Shown here: piece by piece, positions 41,802-52,267 of the stretch
Numbering within the stretch: position 1 is the stretch's first letter
Layout: each line of letters opens with the position of its first letter
Assembly (NCBI GenBank): GCA_023954375.1
Contig: JAMLIC010000013.1
Coordinates: 147,168-211,167 of the forward strand
DNA length: 64,000 nt
From: Planctomycetota bacterium
Lineage (GTDB): Bacteria; Planctomycetota; J058
Direction of reading: 5' to 3'
Position numbers and translations under genes: made by a program
The notes under the pieces: generated by a model
The model's database searches: none
Told to the model about the DNA's origin: nothing
Seen by the model: the letters and a program-made list of their open reading frames with translations, nothing else

Positions 41802-44783
41802 ATGAGCGACGACGCTGACGACCGCGCCACCCGGGCGGCGGCTCCCCCGCCGTCGGGGAGCAGCGACGCGCCGCGGCTCGGCCCGCGCTCGGCGTCGCCG
41901 CGCTCGCAGTGGGTCGACGAGGACGCCACCAACCAGACCGGCTGGGTCCAGGGCGAGAGCAAGGCGGGCTGGGTCGACAAGCGGAAGTCGCAGGAGGGCT
42001 GGGTCGACAAGCCGGCGGACGACTCGGCCTCCTCCGAGGAGACCGTCGTCTTCGACGCCGAGACGGTCATGGAGGAGCCGCCGGCCCGCCGGCGCCTGGG
42101 CGACTTCGAGCTCGAGCGCAAGGTCGGCCAGGGCGGCATGGGCGAGGTGTGGCTCGCGCGCCAGGTCTCGCTCGACCGGCCCGTGGCCGTGAAGGTCCTG
42201 CCGCGCAGCCTGGCCAACCAGGACAACTTCATCGAGCGCTTCCAGCGCGAGGCGAAGGCCGCCGCGTCGCTCGTCCACCCCAACGTCCTGCAGATCTACT
42301 CCTTCGGCGTGAGCGAGGGGACGCCCTACTTCGCCATGGAGTTCGTCGAGGGCGAGGACCTGCAGCAGCGCATGCGGCGCGGCGGCGGGCTCGACTGGCC
42401 CGAGATGGCCCGCATCATGATCGGCGTGGGCAGCGCCCTGGCGTCCGCCCACGAGAAGGGGATCGTCCACCGCGACATCAAGCCCTCGAACATCATGATC
42501 GACCGCGCGGGCCAGGTGAAGGTCATGGACTTCGGCCTGGCCAAGGCGACGACGGGGGGGAACAAGAGCCTCACCAGCGCGGGCCTCATCATGGGCACGC
42601 CCAACTACCTGTCGCCCGAGCAGGGGCGCGGCGACCCCCTCGACGGGCGCTCGGACCTCTACTCGCTCGGCGTCGTGCTCTACGAGCTCCTCACCGGCCA
42701 GCTGCCCTTCCGCGCCGACACGCCGGCGGGGCTGATCTTCAAGCACGTCTACGAGCCGCCGCCCGCGCCGCTCGAGCTCAACCCGGAGGCGCCGCCCTTC
42801 CTGGTCGAGATCTGCCTCAAGCTGCTGGAGAAGGACCCGGACGACCGCTACACGTCGGCGCACGAGTTCCTGGCCGACATGACCGAGTTCTTCGACAACG
42901 CCGCCCACTACCAGGGCGGCGGGAAGCGCCGCGCCGGGAGCGGCGCCGAGGACAAGGAGCGGGTGGCCAACTCCGGCGCCTACGCCTCGGCCGCGCTCGC
43001 GCGCCGGCGCCCGCCCGAGCGCAACGCCGCTACCGAGGAGATCACGCGCCCGACGCGCGCCGCCGACCCCGGCGACGACGAGGACGAGCCCCCGCGGCGG
43101 CCGGCGCGCCGGACGCCGCCGCGCGGGCCGTCGGCCGACGACGAGGAGGCCCGGCCGAAGTCGCGCCCGATCACGACGGGCACACGCCTGCCGCCGCGCC
43201 GCCGCTCGCGCTGGCCGCTCGCCCTCCTGCTGCTCCTCGCGGCGGCGGGCGGCGGCGGCTACCTCGCCAGCGTGCAGTATCCGGAGGAGGCGCGCGGGCT
43301 CGCCGCGCGCTACGGGGTCGAGCTCCCCTGGCTGGCGCCGGCGGCCCCCGCCGTCGAGTCGGTGCCGTTCATGATCCCGCCCGGCGCGCTCGCGCCCGGG
43401 GTGCGCGTCGCGCTCGAGGTCCCGGGCAAGCGCTACGAGCTGCGCACCAGCGAGGAGGGCGTCTACCCCGTCGGCGAGTACATGCTCGAGCTGAGCCGCA
43501 AGGGCTACATCCCGTGGCGCCACAAGGTGAACATGAAGCGGGGCGACGACGGCCGCGGCGTGCTCATAGGCGAGAACGACCGCGACCCCCTGCGGATCCC
43601 CGTCAGCTGGGGCGCCACGGACGAGCTCAAGGACGCCTACAAGGACGGCCACAGCGCCCTGGCCCAGGGGGAGCTGCAGGGGGCGCGCAAGGCGCTCGAG
43701 CGGGCGGCGGCGTTCGACCCCGAGTACCGCCCGGCCGACGACCAGAAGAGCGCGCAGGAGCTCCTGCGCGAGGTGCAGACCGCGATCGAGGCCGCCCAGC
43801 GCACGGACGCGCAGCTCGAGACGGAGCTGGCGCTGGCGCGCGAGCAGCTCGAGCAGCGCCAGTGGCGCGCCGCGAGCCGCCAGCTGACGAAGCTCCTCGA
43901 CCGGCTCCCCCCCGCCGACCGCGCCCTGGCGGAGAAGGACCTCACGCGCTGCGACGACAAGGCGCGCGAGGGCGACGCCCTGCGCGCGGGCGTCGAGGCC
44001 GAGCTCCGGCGCGGCGCCCACGCCGCGGCGCGCGCCAAGCTCGACGAGCTGCGCGCGACGGACCCGGGCAACCCGAAGCTCGGCGAGGTCGAGGCCCGGC
44101 TCACGGAGGCGCAGCGGCTGCGGGCGCTCGCCATGGCGGACCCGGGCGCCGACGTGCCCGGGGCGCTCGGCAGGCTGCGCACCTACCTCGAGACGCTCGG
44201 CCCCGACGACAAGGACGCGCAGCGGCGCCTCGAGGACCTCTCGGCGCAGGCGAGGAGCCAGGAGTCGCGCGCCCGTCAGCGCGCGCAGCTCCGGCAGCTG
44301 GCGCAGGAGGACAAGTGGCAAGAGGCGCACCGCCTGGCCCTGGCGCTCCTCCGGGAGGACCCCGAGGACGCCGAGGCCCAGCGCGTCCGCTCGCAGGCGG
44401 AGACGGAGCTCGGGCGGCTCGCGATCACCGAGACCCTGCGCGGGCTCGACGAGGCGCTGGTCAAGGGCTCGCTCGACGACGCGATCCGCCTCCTCGACCC
44501 GCAGTCGCCCGGCGCCGCGATCGAGCGGGCGGCGCTCGCCGACCTCGTGCAGGTCCGGGCGCGGTTCGTCTCCAGCCGGCACAAGGACCTGGAGGTCCGG
44601 GTCGAGGGCGACCACGCGGTCGCCGTCGGCACGTGGGAGTTCGCGATCGAGGTGCTCGGCGAGCCGGCCCGGAAGGTGTCGGCGCAGCACCGCGTGCGCC
44701 TGCGCCGCGTCAACGGCGGGCGCTGGCTCGTGTCCGAGTTCGAGGTGGAGGGGGAGCCCCGTGCCGAACCGTCCCGTCGTTGA
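41802..44783 (+). CDS. membrane Ser/Thr protein kinase with N-terminal WV repeats
   Basis: The 993-aa Hanks-type kinase starts with four short tryptophan motifs (QWVDE, GWVQG, GWVDK, GWVDK; W37-W67). The kinase domain covers about 100-365: GQGGMGEVWLARQVSLDRP, catalytic Lys near 131, HRDIKPSN near 223-230, DFGLAK and MGTPNYLSPEQ. A Pro/Arg-rich linker leads to one transmembrane helix (WPLALLLLLAAAGGG, 471-489). The outer part has a PEGA-like strand region, then long helical TPR-like repeats. It is first in a four-gene set with a beta-propeller protein, a second kinase and an FHA protein. Confidence 0.93.
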   Translation: MSDDADDRATRAAAPPPSGSSDAPRLGPRSASPRSQWVDEDATNQTGWVQGESKAGWVDKRKSQEGWVDKPADDSASSEETVVFDAETVMEEPPARRRLGDFELERKVGQGGMGEVWLARQVSLDRPVAVKVLPRSLANQDNFIERFQREAKAAASLVHPNVLQIYSFGVSEGTPYFAMEFVEGEDLQQRMRRGGGLDWPEMARIMIGVGSALASAHEKGIVHRDIKPSNIMIDRAGQVKVMDFGLAKATTGGNKSLTSAGLIMGTPNYLSPEQGRGDPLDGRSDLYSLGVVLYELLTGQLPFRADTPAGLIFKHVYEPPPAPLELNPEAPPFLVEICLKLLEKDPDDRYTSAHEFLADMTEFFDNAAHYQGGGKRRAGSGAEDKERVANSGAYASAALARRRPPERNAATEEITRPTRAADPGDDEDEPPRRPARRTPPRGPSADDEEARPKSRPITTGTRLPPRRRSRWPLALLLLLAAAGGGGYLASVQYPEEARGLAARYGVELPWLAPAAPAVESVPFMIPPGALAPGVRVALEVPGKRYELRTSEEGVYPVGEYMLELSRKGYIPWRHKVNMKRGDDGRGVLIGENDRDPLRIPVSWGATDELKDAYKDGHSALAQGELQGARKALERAAAFDPEYRPADDQKSAQELLREVQTAIEAAQRTDAQLETELALAREQLEQRQWRAASRQLTKLLDRLPPADRALAEKDLTRCDDKAREGDALRAGVEAELRRGAHAAARAKLDELRATDPGNPKLGEVEARLTEAQRLRALAMADPGADVPGALGRLRTYLETLGPDDKDAQRRLEDLSAQARSQESRARQRAQLRQLAQEDKWQEAHRLALALLREDPEDAEAQRVRSQAETELGRLAITETLRGLDEALVKGSLDDAIRLLDPQSPGAAIERAALADLVQVRARFVSSRHKDLEVRVEGDHAVAVGTWEFAIEVLGEPARKVSAQHRVRLRRVNGGRWLVSEFEVEGEPRAEPSRR

Positions 44784-47199
44784 CCGCTCGCGCCGGAGCG
44801 GCGCCCTGCTGGCCGCGGGGGCGCTCGCGCTCCTCGGGGCGCCCGCGCGCGCGGCGACCCCGGTCGAGGCCCTGCTGCTCGAGGTCAGCGGCGACCAGGT
44901 CAAGCTGAACAAGGGCCGCGAGCACGGGGTCGGGGTCGGGCAGGTCTTCGACCTGTACCGGGAGGCCCGCGTCTACAAGCTGCCGCTCACGAAGGGCGAC
45001 GTCCCGCTCGTCCAAACGCAGGAGCGGGTCGGCCGCGTGCTCGTGTACGACGCCGAGCAGACGACGGCGCGCGCCATGGTGATCGGGCGCGAGCAGCGCG
45101 AGGGCGCGCCCGTGCCGCTCGAGCGCGGGCAGATCGCCGTGCAGAACCCCACGATCAGCCCGCCCAACCGCCCGCCGGTCTTCGTGGGCACCCCGCAGCT
45201 CCCGCCGGCCCCCTGGCGCGCCCGCCAGGAGCTGCGCCTGTCCGTCTCCAACGAGGCCGACGACCCGATGGTCTTCACGTGGCGGACGACGGGCGGGCGG
45301 CTCGACCACGAGCGCACGCTCCTGCCGGTGAACACGTGGACGGCCCCGCCGACGGCGGGCAGCCACCGGATCACGGTCGAGGCGCGCGACGGCGCCGGCA
45401 ACCTCGCGCGCACCGCCTTCAACGTGCAGTCGAACGGGCTCGAGGGCGCCCGCGTCGCCGGGCTGCGCCCCGGCGGGCGCACGATCGGCGGGCCGTCGCG
45501 CTACGCCCGGGTGCGCGACCTCGCGTTCGACCGGCTCCGCGTCGGCCCGAGCCGCCGCTTCGTCCTCGACGCGGGCGTGGGCTGGGGGGCCGAGCCGACG
45601 GTCGTCGTCGAGCAGCCCGAGCGCTCGCGCGACTGGCTGGCCCGCCTCCCCGTCTCGTCGTGGGACTTCAAGGCGGTGGCGGCGGCGAGCCCCAGCCCGA
45701 CCGCGCCCGGCGCCCTCTACTGCCTCGACGGCAAGTCGCGCGCCGTGCTCCGCTTCCCCTTCGGCGGCGAGTGGGGCCAGGTCTTCAAGCGCGCCCCGCA
45801 GGTGATCGGCGAGCCGGACGGCGGGACCGGCAACGCCCGCTTCCAGGACCCCGTCGACCTGGCCCTGTCGTCCCTGGGCGACCTCTACGTGCTCGACGCC
45901 GGGCAGCGCGCCGTGCAGGTCTTCAGCGCGGAGGGCTCGTTCGTGGTCAGCTTCGGCCGGCCGGGGACGCGGGCGCTCGAGCTCGAGCGCCCGCGCGCGC
46001 TGGCGGTCGGCCCCGACGACACGGTCTACGTGCTCGACGACGGGCGCAAGGCGGTCGTCATGTTCCGCGGCTGGCGCGCCGTGGGCGAGCTGAGCGTCGG
46101 CGGCCCTCAGGACGAGCTCGTCGGCCTCGCCGTCGACCCCTTCACGAGCGCGATCTACGTGCTCGACCGGAGCGCCGGCGCCGTGCGCCAGTACGCCCAG
46201 GACGGGCGCCTCGTCGGCCGCATGGGCGGCGAGCCGGGCACCTTCTCGCACCTCGCGGGGGCCGTGCGCCTGCGCGTCGAGCCCACGCGCGTCCTGTGGG
46301 TGGTGGAGGCCGACGGGGCGGCGGTCTCGCGCTTCGACGCCGACGGCGCGTTCCTCGGGCGCATGCAGGCGGTCGAGCTCTCGTCGCAGGTGCGCGTGGC
46401 GGGCCTCCCGGGCGGGGGCGTCGCGGCCCTCGACCGCGGCGAGCGCCGGGTCATGGTCTTCGACCAGGACGGCTGGTTGACGGCCCGCTTCGGCGGCAAG
46501 GGGTCGAAGCCGGGCGAGTTCGTCGACCCGGTCGACATCGCCGTGAGCCAGGTGGGCGACATCTTCGTGCTCGACGCCGGGAAGCAGCAGCTGCACAAGT
46601 TCTCCCCGCAGGGCGCGTTCCTCGAGCTCGTCGGGCGGCCGGGCGAGGGGACGAGCGAGCTCACGGGCGTGCGTGACCTGAGCGCCGTCAACGACCGCTC
46701 CTACCTCCTGGTCACGCAGCAGCGCAACGAGCCGAACTTCAACCTGTTCGACCCGGGCACGGGCCGCTCCGACCGGGCCTGGGGCCAGCTCACGGGCGAC
46801 ATGACCCCGCGCGTCGCCTGCGTCACGGGCGTCACCGGCCGGCTCGACGGCCGCCCGGAGGGGCAGGGCTCGCACTCGGACCGGCCGTGGTTCTGGTCGG
46901 TGGACGAGGACCGCGAGCGGGTGTTCCGCACCCAGTACCCCGCCGCCCCCGAGGCGCCGCTGCCGTTGACGTTCGACGAGGTCAGCGACCTCGAGCCGCT
47001 CGCGAGCGGCCACGTGCTCGTGGTCGACCGCGGCGAGCGCAAGGTGGTGCTGCTCAACCCCGACGGGACGCTGGCGGCGACGCTGACCACGAGCGACCGG
47101 CTGCAGCGCCCCTTCGACGTGGGCGCCGACGACTTCGGCCGCGTCTACGTGTTCGACGAGGGCGGCCGCCGCCTGATCGTGGAGCTGGAGACCGAGTAG
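44761..47199 (+). CDS. exported NHL-repeat beta-propeller protein
   Basis: The 812-aa protein has a signal (LLAAGALALLGAPARAAT), an N-terminal beta domain (VSGDQVKLNKGREHGVGVG), a PKD-like segment (LRLSVSNEADDPMVFTWRT), and many NHL-type blades such as LYVLDAGQRAVQVFSAEGSF, VYVLDDGRKAVVMF and IFVLDAGKQQLHKFSPQGAF. The GTG start lies inside the 3' end of the kinase gene (23-nt overlap). It probably works outside the membrane with the two kinases as a sensor or scaffold; that is inference. Confidence 0.87.
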   Translation: MPNRPVVDRSRRSGALLAAGALALLGAPARAATPVEALLLEVSGDQVKLNKGREHGVGVGQVFDLYREARVYKLPLTKGDVPLVQTQERVGRVLVYDAEQTTARAMVIGREQREGAPVPLERGQIAVQNPTISPPNRPPVFVGTPQLPPAPWRARQELRLSVSNEADDPMVFTWRTTGGRLDHERTLLPVNTWTAPPTAGSHRITVEARDGAGNLARTAFNVQSNGLEGARVAGLRPGGRTIGGPSRYARVRDLAFDRLRVGPSRRFVLDAGVGWGAEPTVVVEQPERSRDWLARLPVSSWDFKAVAAASPSPTAPGALYCLDGKSRAVLRFPFGGEWGQVFKRAPQVIGEPDGGTGNARFQDPVDLALSSLGDLYVLDAGQRAVQVFSAEGSFVVSFGRPGTRALELERPRALAVGPDDTVYVLDDGRKAVVMFRGWRAVGELSVGGPQDELVGLAVDPFTSAIYVLDRSAGAVRQYAQDGRLVGRMGGEPGTFSHLAGAVRLRVEPTRVLWVVEADGAAVSRFDADGAFLGRMQAVELSSQVRVAGLPGGGVAALDRGERRVMVFDQDGWLTARFGGKGSKPGEFVDPVDIAVSQVGDIFVLDAGKQQLHKFSPQGAFLELVGRPGEGTSELTGVRDLSAVNDRSYLLVTQQRNEPNFNLFDPGTGRSDRAWGQLTGDMTPRVACVTGVTGRLDGRPEGQGSHSDRPWFWSVDEDRERVFRTQYPAAPEAPLPLTFDEVSDLEPLASGHVLVVDRGERKVVLLNPDGTLAATLTTSDRLQRPFDVGADDFGRVYVFDEGGRRLIVELETE

Positions 47200-47247
47200 C
47201 GCGCGCCGGCGCGGGCCCGTTCGTCGGGGCGGGGGAGAGGGGGCCGG

Positions 47248-50133
47248 GTGGCGAACGGGCCGACGGAGAAGGCGGGGGGGCGCGGCGGGCCGCGGTCGCT
47301 CGTGAACGAGACCCTCGGGCAGTTCCAGATCAAGGAGGAGCTGGGCCGGGGCGGCATGGCCGTCGTCTACAAGGGCTACCAGCCCTCGCTCGACCGCTGG
47401 GTGGCGATCAAGACGCTGCCGGCGGAGATGTCGGGCGACCGCGACATGGTCAGCCGCTTCCACCGCGAGGCGGAGGCCATGGTCTCCCTCAACCACTCGA
47501 ACATCGTCCAGATCATCGACAAGGGCCAGGACCGCGGCCTCTACTACTTCGCCATGGAGTTCGTCGAGGGCCCCTCGCTCAAGGACCTGCTCAAGCAGGA
47601 GGCCGTGAGCGTGGACCTCCTGTTCGACGTCTGCACGCAGGTGTGCGAGGGGCTCGGCTACGCGCACAAGAAGGGGATCATCCACCGCGACATCAAGCCG
47701 GCGAACATCCTCTACGAGAAGGGCACGGGCCTGGCGAAGGTCGCCGACTTCGGCATCGCCCGCGTCACGAACAAAGAGATGGACATGATCACGCTCACGG
47801 CGCAGAACGTGGGCATGGGCACCATGAACTACATGGCGCCGGAGCAGAAGACCGACGCGGCGGCGGTCGACCACCGGGCGGACATCTACTCGCTCGGGGT
47901 CATGATCTACGAGATGTTCACGGGCAAGCTGCCGCTGGGGAAGTTCAAGCTCCCGAGCCAGCTCGACCCCAAGCTCCCCCGCAAGCTCGACGAGGTCGTC
48001 TCCCGCTGCCTCGAGACCGACCCGACCGACCGCTACCAGGGCATGGACGCGCTGCGCGCCGACCTGCAGCAGGCGCGCGAGGCGTCGAAGGGCGGCACGC
48101 TCGTGCGCTCGGTGCGCGACGCGGCCGAGCGCACCCTGACGGCGGTGGCCGGCGAGCAGGGCGGCAAGGGCAGGCTCGTCGCCTGCTGCCTGCTCCTGAC
48201 GACGATGGCGCTGGTCGGCGGCGGCGGCGCGTTCTTCGTCGTCGACCCGCTGAAGCTCCGGGGCAAGCAGGTCGCGGGCGGCGGCGGCGGGACCACGACG
48301 GAGACGCCGCCGGGGCCCGCGACGGAGACGCCGCCGAAGCCGGCGACCACGGAGACGCCGCCGAAGCCGGCGACCACCGAGACGCCGCCGAAGCCGACGA
48401 CCACCGAGACGCCGCCGAAGCCGGCGACCACGGAGACGCCGCCGAAGCCGGCGACGGAGACGCCGCCGAAGCCGGCGACGGAGTCGCCGCCGAACCCCGC
48501 GACGGAGACGCCGCCGAACCCCGCGACGGAGACGCCGCCCCCGCCGGCCACGGAGACGCCGCCGAAGCCGTCGACGGAGACGCCGCCGAACCCCGCGACG
48601 GAGACGCCGCCCCGTCCCGCGACGGAGACGCCGCCTCGCCCCGAGGTGCGGCGGCTGAACCCCGTGCAGCTCGCCCGCTACAACGAGGGGGCCACGGACC
48701 TCGACCGCACCATCCGCGAGGTCGATGCCGCCGCCCGGCGGGCGGGGCTGACCGGGCTGGAGGGGGCGGTGGCCGACGCCCGCGCGGCGGGCGAGGCGGC
48801 CACGAAGCTCAAGGACGAGGGGGCGCCCGAGGCGCTCGGCCGCCTGGAGGGCGCGCAGGCCGCCCTGGCCCGGGCGGCGCGCGAGCGGTTCCAGGCGTTC
48901 ATCAAGGAGCTGCGCGAGCGCGTCCGGGCCGAGGGCGGCGACCTGCGACAGGTCGACCAGGACTACGCGCGCGTGAGCGGGACGCCGGCCGAGCTGGCCC
49001 GCGGCTGGGGCCAGATCGCCGAGCGGCTGCACGGGCTGCGGGTCGAGCGGCTGCAGGGGGAGGCCCGCGACGCGCTGGGGCTGGCCACGATCCGCGCCGA
49101 CGAGGCGCAGGTGGCCCCGCTCCGCGGCCGCATGGACGAGGTCGCGCCGCTCCAGCCGGCGGAGAAGGCGGCGGCGCTCGAGGGGGTGCTGGCCGACCTC
49201 GTGGCCCTGCCCGGCCCGACCCCGCGCGGGCTGAAGGAGCTGGCCAAGGACTTCGTCGGCCGCATCACCCTCGACACCCAGAACCCGTACTTCTTCACCA
49301 TCTGCCCGGCCCCGGGCGAGCGCGTCGCGGCGCTCGGGCCGCTCGCCGGGCAGAAGGCGCTGTTCGTGCTCGGGGCGACGGGCGGCAAGCTCGAGGTCGT
49401 CGCGCGCGCCGTCGTGCCGCTCGCCAACCCGACCCTGGTCGCGCCGGCCGGGGCGGACACGTACTGGGTCGCCGAGTTCGCCGGGTCGACCGTGCATCGG
49501 TTCCTGCTCACCGGCGATCGGCTCGTCGAGGAGGGGACGATCGACATCCGCGGGGCGAAGCTCCTCGACCTCGACACGGCGCCGGACGGCACGCTGTGGG
49601 TGGCGACGCAGCGCGACGTGCGCGCCTTCCGCGGCGGCGCGGCGACGGGGGCCGTGACCTTCGTCGAGCGCGACTTCTGCGACAGCGTCTCGGTCCCGCG
49701 CCGCGTCGCGGGGCTGCACGGCGGCGGCTGGGCGCTCGCCGGCCACGTGCCCGAGCTCCCCGCGAGCATCCCCTGGGGCGAGCCCGAGCTGAACGACCAG
49801 TGGCGCCTCACCCTGCGCGCGCTGCTCCCAGGCGACGCCACGCCGCGGCAGTACCAGCCGCGCGGGCGCGGCTTCCTGGCGATCGCCGCCTGCGGCCAGG
49901 GGCTCCTCGCGGTGCAGCACCGCGAGCAGGGCGGCGGCGACATCGTCCTGCTGGGCCCCGAGCTCGGCGCGCAGCTCTCGCTGCAGCCGATCCCGCTGCC
50001 GCTGCGCGGCCACCGCCCGGAGCTGGCCCAGGACGTGGCCGTGAGCGGGCGCAAGGTCTACGTGCTGGACAAGGCGGTCAACGCGGCGCCGATGCAGTTC
50101 CGGCGGCGCCTCGTCGCCTACGAGATGGAGTGA
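47248..50133 (+). CDS. membrane Ser/Thr protein kinase with ETPPKPA repeat linker
   Basis: The 961-aa kinase has its catalytic domain at residues about 25-275 (GRGGMAVVYKGYQPSLDRW, Lys near 55, HRDIKPANI, DFGIAR, GTMNYMAPEQ), a transmembrane helix (CCLLLTTMALVGGGGAFFVV, about 312-331), then about fourteen (T)ETPPxPA repeats (350-465). Next come a helical region and a C-terminal part that resembles beta-propeller strands (YVLDKAVN, WVAEFAGSTVHRFLL). It starts at a GTG after a GGGGGAG-type SD. The paralogue at 41.8 kb has a different linker. Confidence 0.93.
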   Translation: MANGPTEKAGGRGGPRSLVNETLGQFQIKEELGRGGMAVVYKGYQPSLDRWVAIKTLPAEMSGDRDMVSRFHREAEAMVSLNHSNIVQIIDKGQDRGLYYFAMEFVEGPSLKDLLKQEAVSVDLLFDVCTQVCEGLGYAHKKGIIHRDIKPANILYEKGTGLAKVADFGIARVTNKEMDMITLTAQNVGMGTMNYMAPEQKTDAAAVDHRADIYSLGVMIYEMFTGKLPLGKFKLPSQLDPKLPRKLDEVVSRCLETDPTDRYQGMDALRADLQQAREASKGGTLVRSVRDAAERTLTAVAGEQGGKGRLVACCLLLTTMALVGGGGAFFVVDPLKLRGKQVAGGGGGTTTETPPGPATETPPKPATTETPPKPATTETPPKPTTTETPPKPATTETPPKPATETPPKPATESPPNPATETPPNPATETPPPPATETPPKPSTETPPNPATETPPRPATETPPRPEVRRLNPVQLARYNEGATDLDRTIREVDAAARRAGLTGLEGAVADARAAGEAATKLKDEGAPEALGRLEGAQAALARAARERFQAFIKELRERVRAEGGDLRQVDQDYARVSGTPAELARGWGQIAERLHGLRVERLQGEARDALGLATIRADEAQVAPLRGRMDEVAPLQPAEKAAALEGVLADLVALPGPTPRGLKELAKDFVGRITLDTQNPYFFTICPAPGERVAALGPLAGQKALFVLGATGGKLEVVARAVVPLANPTLVAPAGADTYWVAEFAGSTVHRFLLTGDRLVEEGTIDIRGAKLLDLDTAPDGTLWVATQRDVRAFRGGAATGAVTFVERDFCDSVSVPRRVAGLHGGGWALAGHVPELPASIPWGEPELNDQWRLTLRALLPGDATPRQYQPRGRGFLAIAACGQGLLAVQHREQGGGDIVLLGPELGAQLSLQPIPLPLRGHRPELAQDVAVSGRKVYVLDKAVNAAPMQFRRRLVAYEME
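48295..48642 (+). repeat. in-frame repeat coding for (T)ETPPxPA
   Basis: About fourteen units of 24-27 nt, with core GAGACGCCGCCGAAGCC, encode a Pro/Thr-rich stalk between the membrane helix and the outer domain of the kinase. Units differ slightly (KP, NP, PP, RP), and two-Thr variants alternate with one-Thr variants. Confidence 0.9.
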
Positions 50134-50143
50134 GCGCCCCGCG

Positions 50144-50683
50144 ATGATCCGGCTCGACGAGTTCCTCCGCCAGACCGCGCCGCTCACCGACGCGGCCGGG
50201 TTCGCGCTGGCCTACCCGCACACCGCCCTGACGCTGCGCGTACCCACGGGCGGCGCCGCGCCGGCGCCGGCGAAGCAGGTGAGCCTCAACGACACCCTCG
50301 ACGACGAGGGCGTCGCGGCGCTGCTCGGCGACCCGCTCGACCGCACCCACGTCGCCTTCCTGGTGAAGAGCGAGCGCAACCCGTTCGGGAACATCATCAG
50401 CGTCGGCCGCGCGGCCACCAACGACGTGTGCATCGAGCACTCGAGCATCTCGAAGGTCCACGCCGTCTTCACGTGCGTGGGCGCGAGCTGGAAGGTCTCG
50501 GACCGCAAGGCGAAGAACGGGCTCTACGTGAACCGCGTCCAGCTCGACCCGGGCGCCTCGGCGGCGCTCGAGGACGGGGCCTTGATCGCCCTCGGCACGC
50601 AGGTCGAGGGGACGTTCCACACGCCGAAGGGGCTGTGGGGGTTCCTGGAGCTGGTGCGCATGCGGGAGCGGACGCGGCGGTAG
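50144..50683 (+). CDS. FHA-domain protein
   Basis: The 179-aa protein contains an FHA domain at residues about 80-150: NIISVGRAATNDVCIEHSSI, SKVHAVFTCVGASWKVSD and KNGLYVNRVQLDPG, the phosphothreonine-binding signature. It begins 10 nt after the kinase stop and is likely the phospho-reader of the two upstream kinases. Confidence 0.93.
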   Translation: MIRLDEFLRQTAPLTDAAGFALAYPHTALTLRVPTGGAAPAPAKQVSLNDTLDDEGVAALLGDPLDRTHVAFLVKSERNPFGNIISVGRAATNDVCIEHSSISKVHAVFTCVGASWKVSDRKAKNGLYVNRVQLDPGASAALEDGALIALGTQVEGTFHTPKGLWGFLELVRMRERTRR

Positions 50684-50705
50684 CGAGGCCCCAGCAGCGA
50701 CGGGC

Positions 50706-52267
50706 CTACCCGCCCCGCCTCCGCCGCTCCTCCGCCAGCAACGCGTCCAGCCGCGCGTTGATCGCCGCCGGGTCGGGCTTGGCCTTGCTCGCCTTGAAGG
50801 CGCGCATGACCGCGCCGACCAGCGCCCCCTTCGCCTTGTCCTTGCCCGCGAGCAGGTCCTCGACCGACCGCGGGTTCGCCGCCCAGGCCGCGTCGGTCGC
50901 GGCGACCACCTGCGCCTCGTCGAGCGCCTCGAGGCCGTACTTCGCCGCGACCGCCGAGGGCGCCAGGCCCTCCTCGACCGTCCGCGGCCAGACCTCCTTG
51001 AGCGCCTGGTCCTTCGGCAGCGCCTTGCCCACGATCATGGCGTGGAGGTCGGCCACGTGCTCGGGCGGGACCGGGCAGTCGGCGGCCGGGAGGCCGCGGG
51101 CGTTGAGGAGCGCGCCGACCTGGTTCATGACGTAGTTGGCCGCGTCGGGCGCGGGCACCCCGAGGGCCACGACCCGCTCGAAGTAGGTGGCGAGCGGCAC
51201 GTCGCGCGTCAGGTCCTCGGCCGTCTTCTGCGGCACGCCGAGCCCCACGTAGCGCAGGCGGCGGGGCCCCGGGAGCTCGGGCAGGGCGCGGCGGAGCGCC
51301 TCGACGCGCGCGGGGGAGACCTCGAACGCCGGCAGGTCGGGCTCGGGGAAGTAGCGGTAGTCGTGCGCCTGCTCCTTGCTGCGCATGAACCGCGTCCAGC
51401 CGGTCTCGCCCCAGTCGGGCGGCAGGAGCGCCCACACGTCGCGCCGCGGGACGCGCAGGGCCTCGGGCACGCCCTGCTCGTACTCGCTCGCCCCCTCGTC
51501 GTCCCACAGGCGCGTCTCCTGGCGCGGCGTCTTGCCGGCCTCGAGGAGCGCCGCCTGCCGGGCGTGCTCGTAGGTGATCGCCTTGCGGACGGCCGAGTAG
51601 CTGTTGAGGTTCTTGACCTCCGTCCGCGCGCCGAGCGCCTCCTGGCCCCGCGGCCGGACCGAGACCGACGCCTCGAAGCGCAGGTTGCCCTCCTGCATCT
51701 GGCAGCGGCACACGTCGAGGACCCGCAGCAGCTCGGTGAGCGTGTCCATGTAGTCGTCGACCTCGTCCACCGAGCGGAAGTCCGGCATGGTGACGATCTC
51801 CGCCAGCGGCGTGCCGGCGCGGTTCAGGTCGACGCTCGACGCCCGCCCGCCCTCGGCGTGCGAGAGCTTGCCCGCGTCCTCCTCGAGGTGGACGTTGTGC
51901 ATGCGCACCGTCCGCCCCGAGCGCAGGAGCACGAGCTCGCCCCCCTCGCCGAGGTTGTGGTACATCTGCGAGATCTGGTAGTTCTTCGGCAGGTCGGGGT
52001 AGTAGTAGTTCTTGCGGTCGAGCTCGGTCCTGGGCTCGAGCCGGCAGCCGAAGGCCACGGCGAGGCGCAGGGCCTTCTCGAAGGCGACGCGGTTGAGCAC
52101 GGGCAGGACGCCCGGGTGGCCCAGGCACACGGGGCAGGTGCGCGAGTTCGGCGGGGCGGCGAACTCGAGGCGGCAGCCGCAGAAGAGCTTCGTCGCCGTG
52201 TTGAGCTGCGCGTGGACCTCGACGCCCACGACCAGCTCGTAGCGGCCCAGGACCTCGTCGCGCGCGC

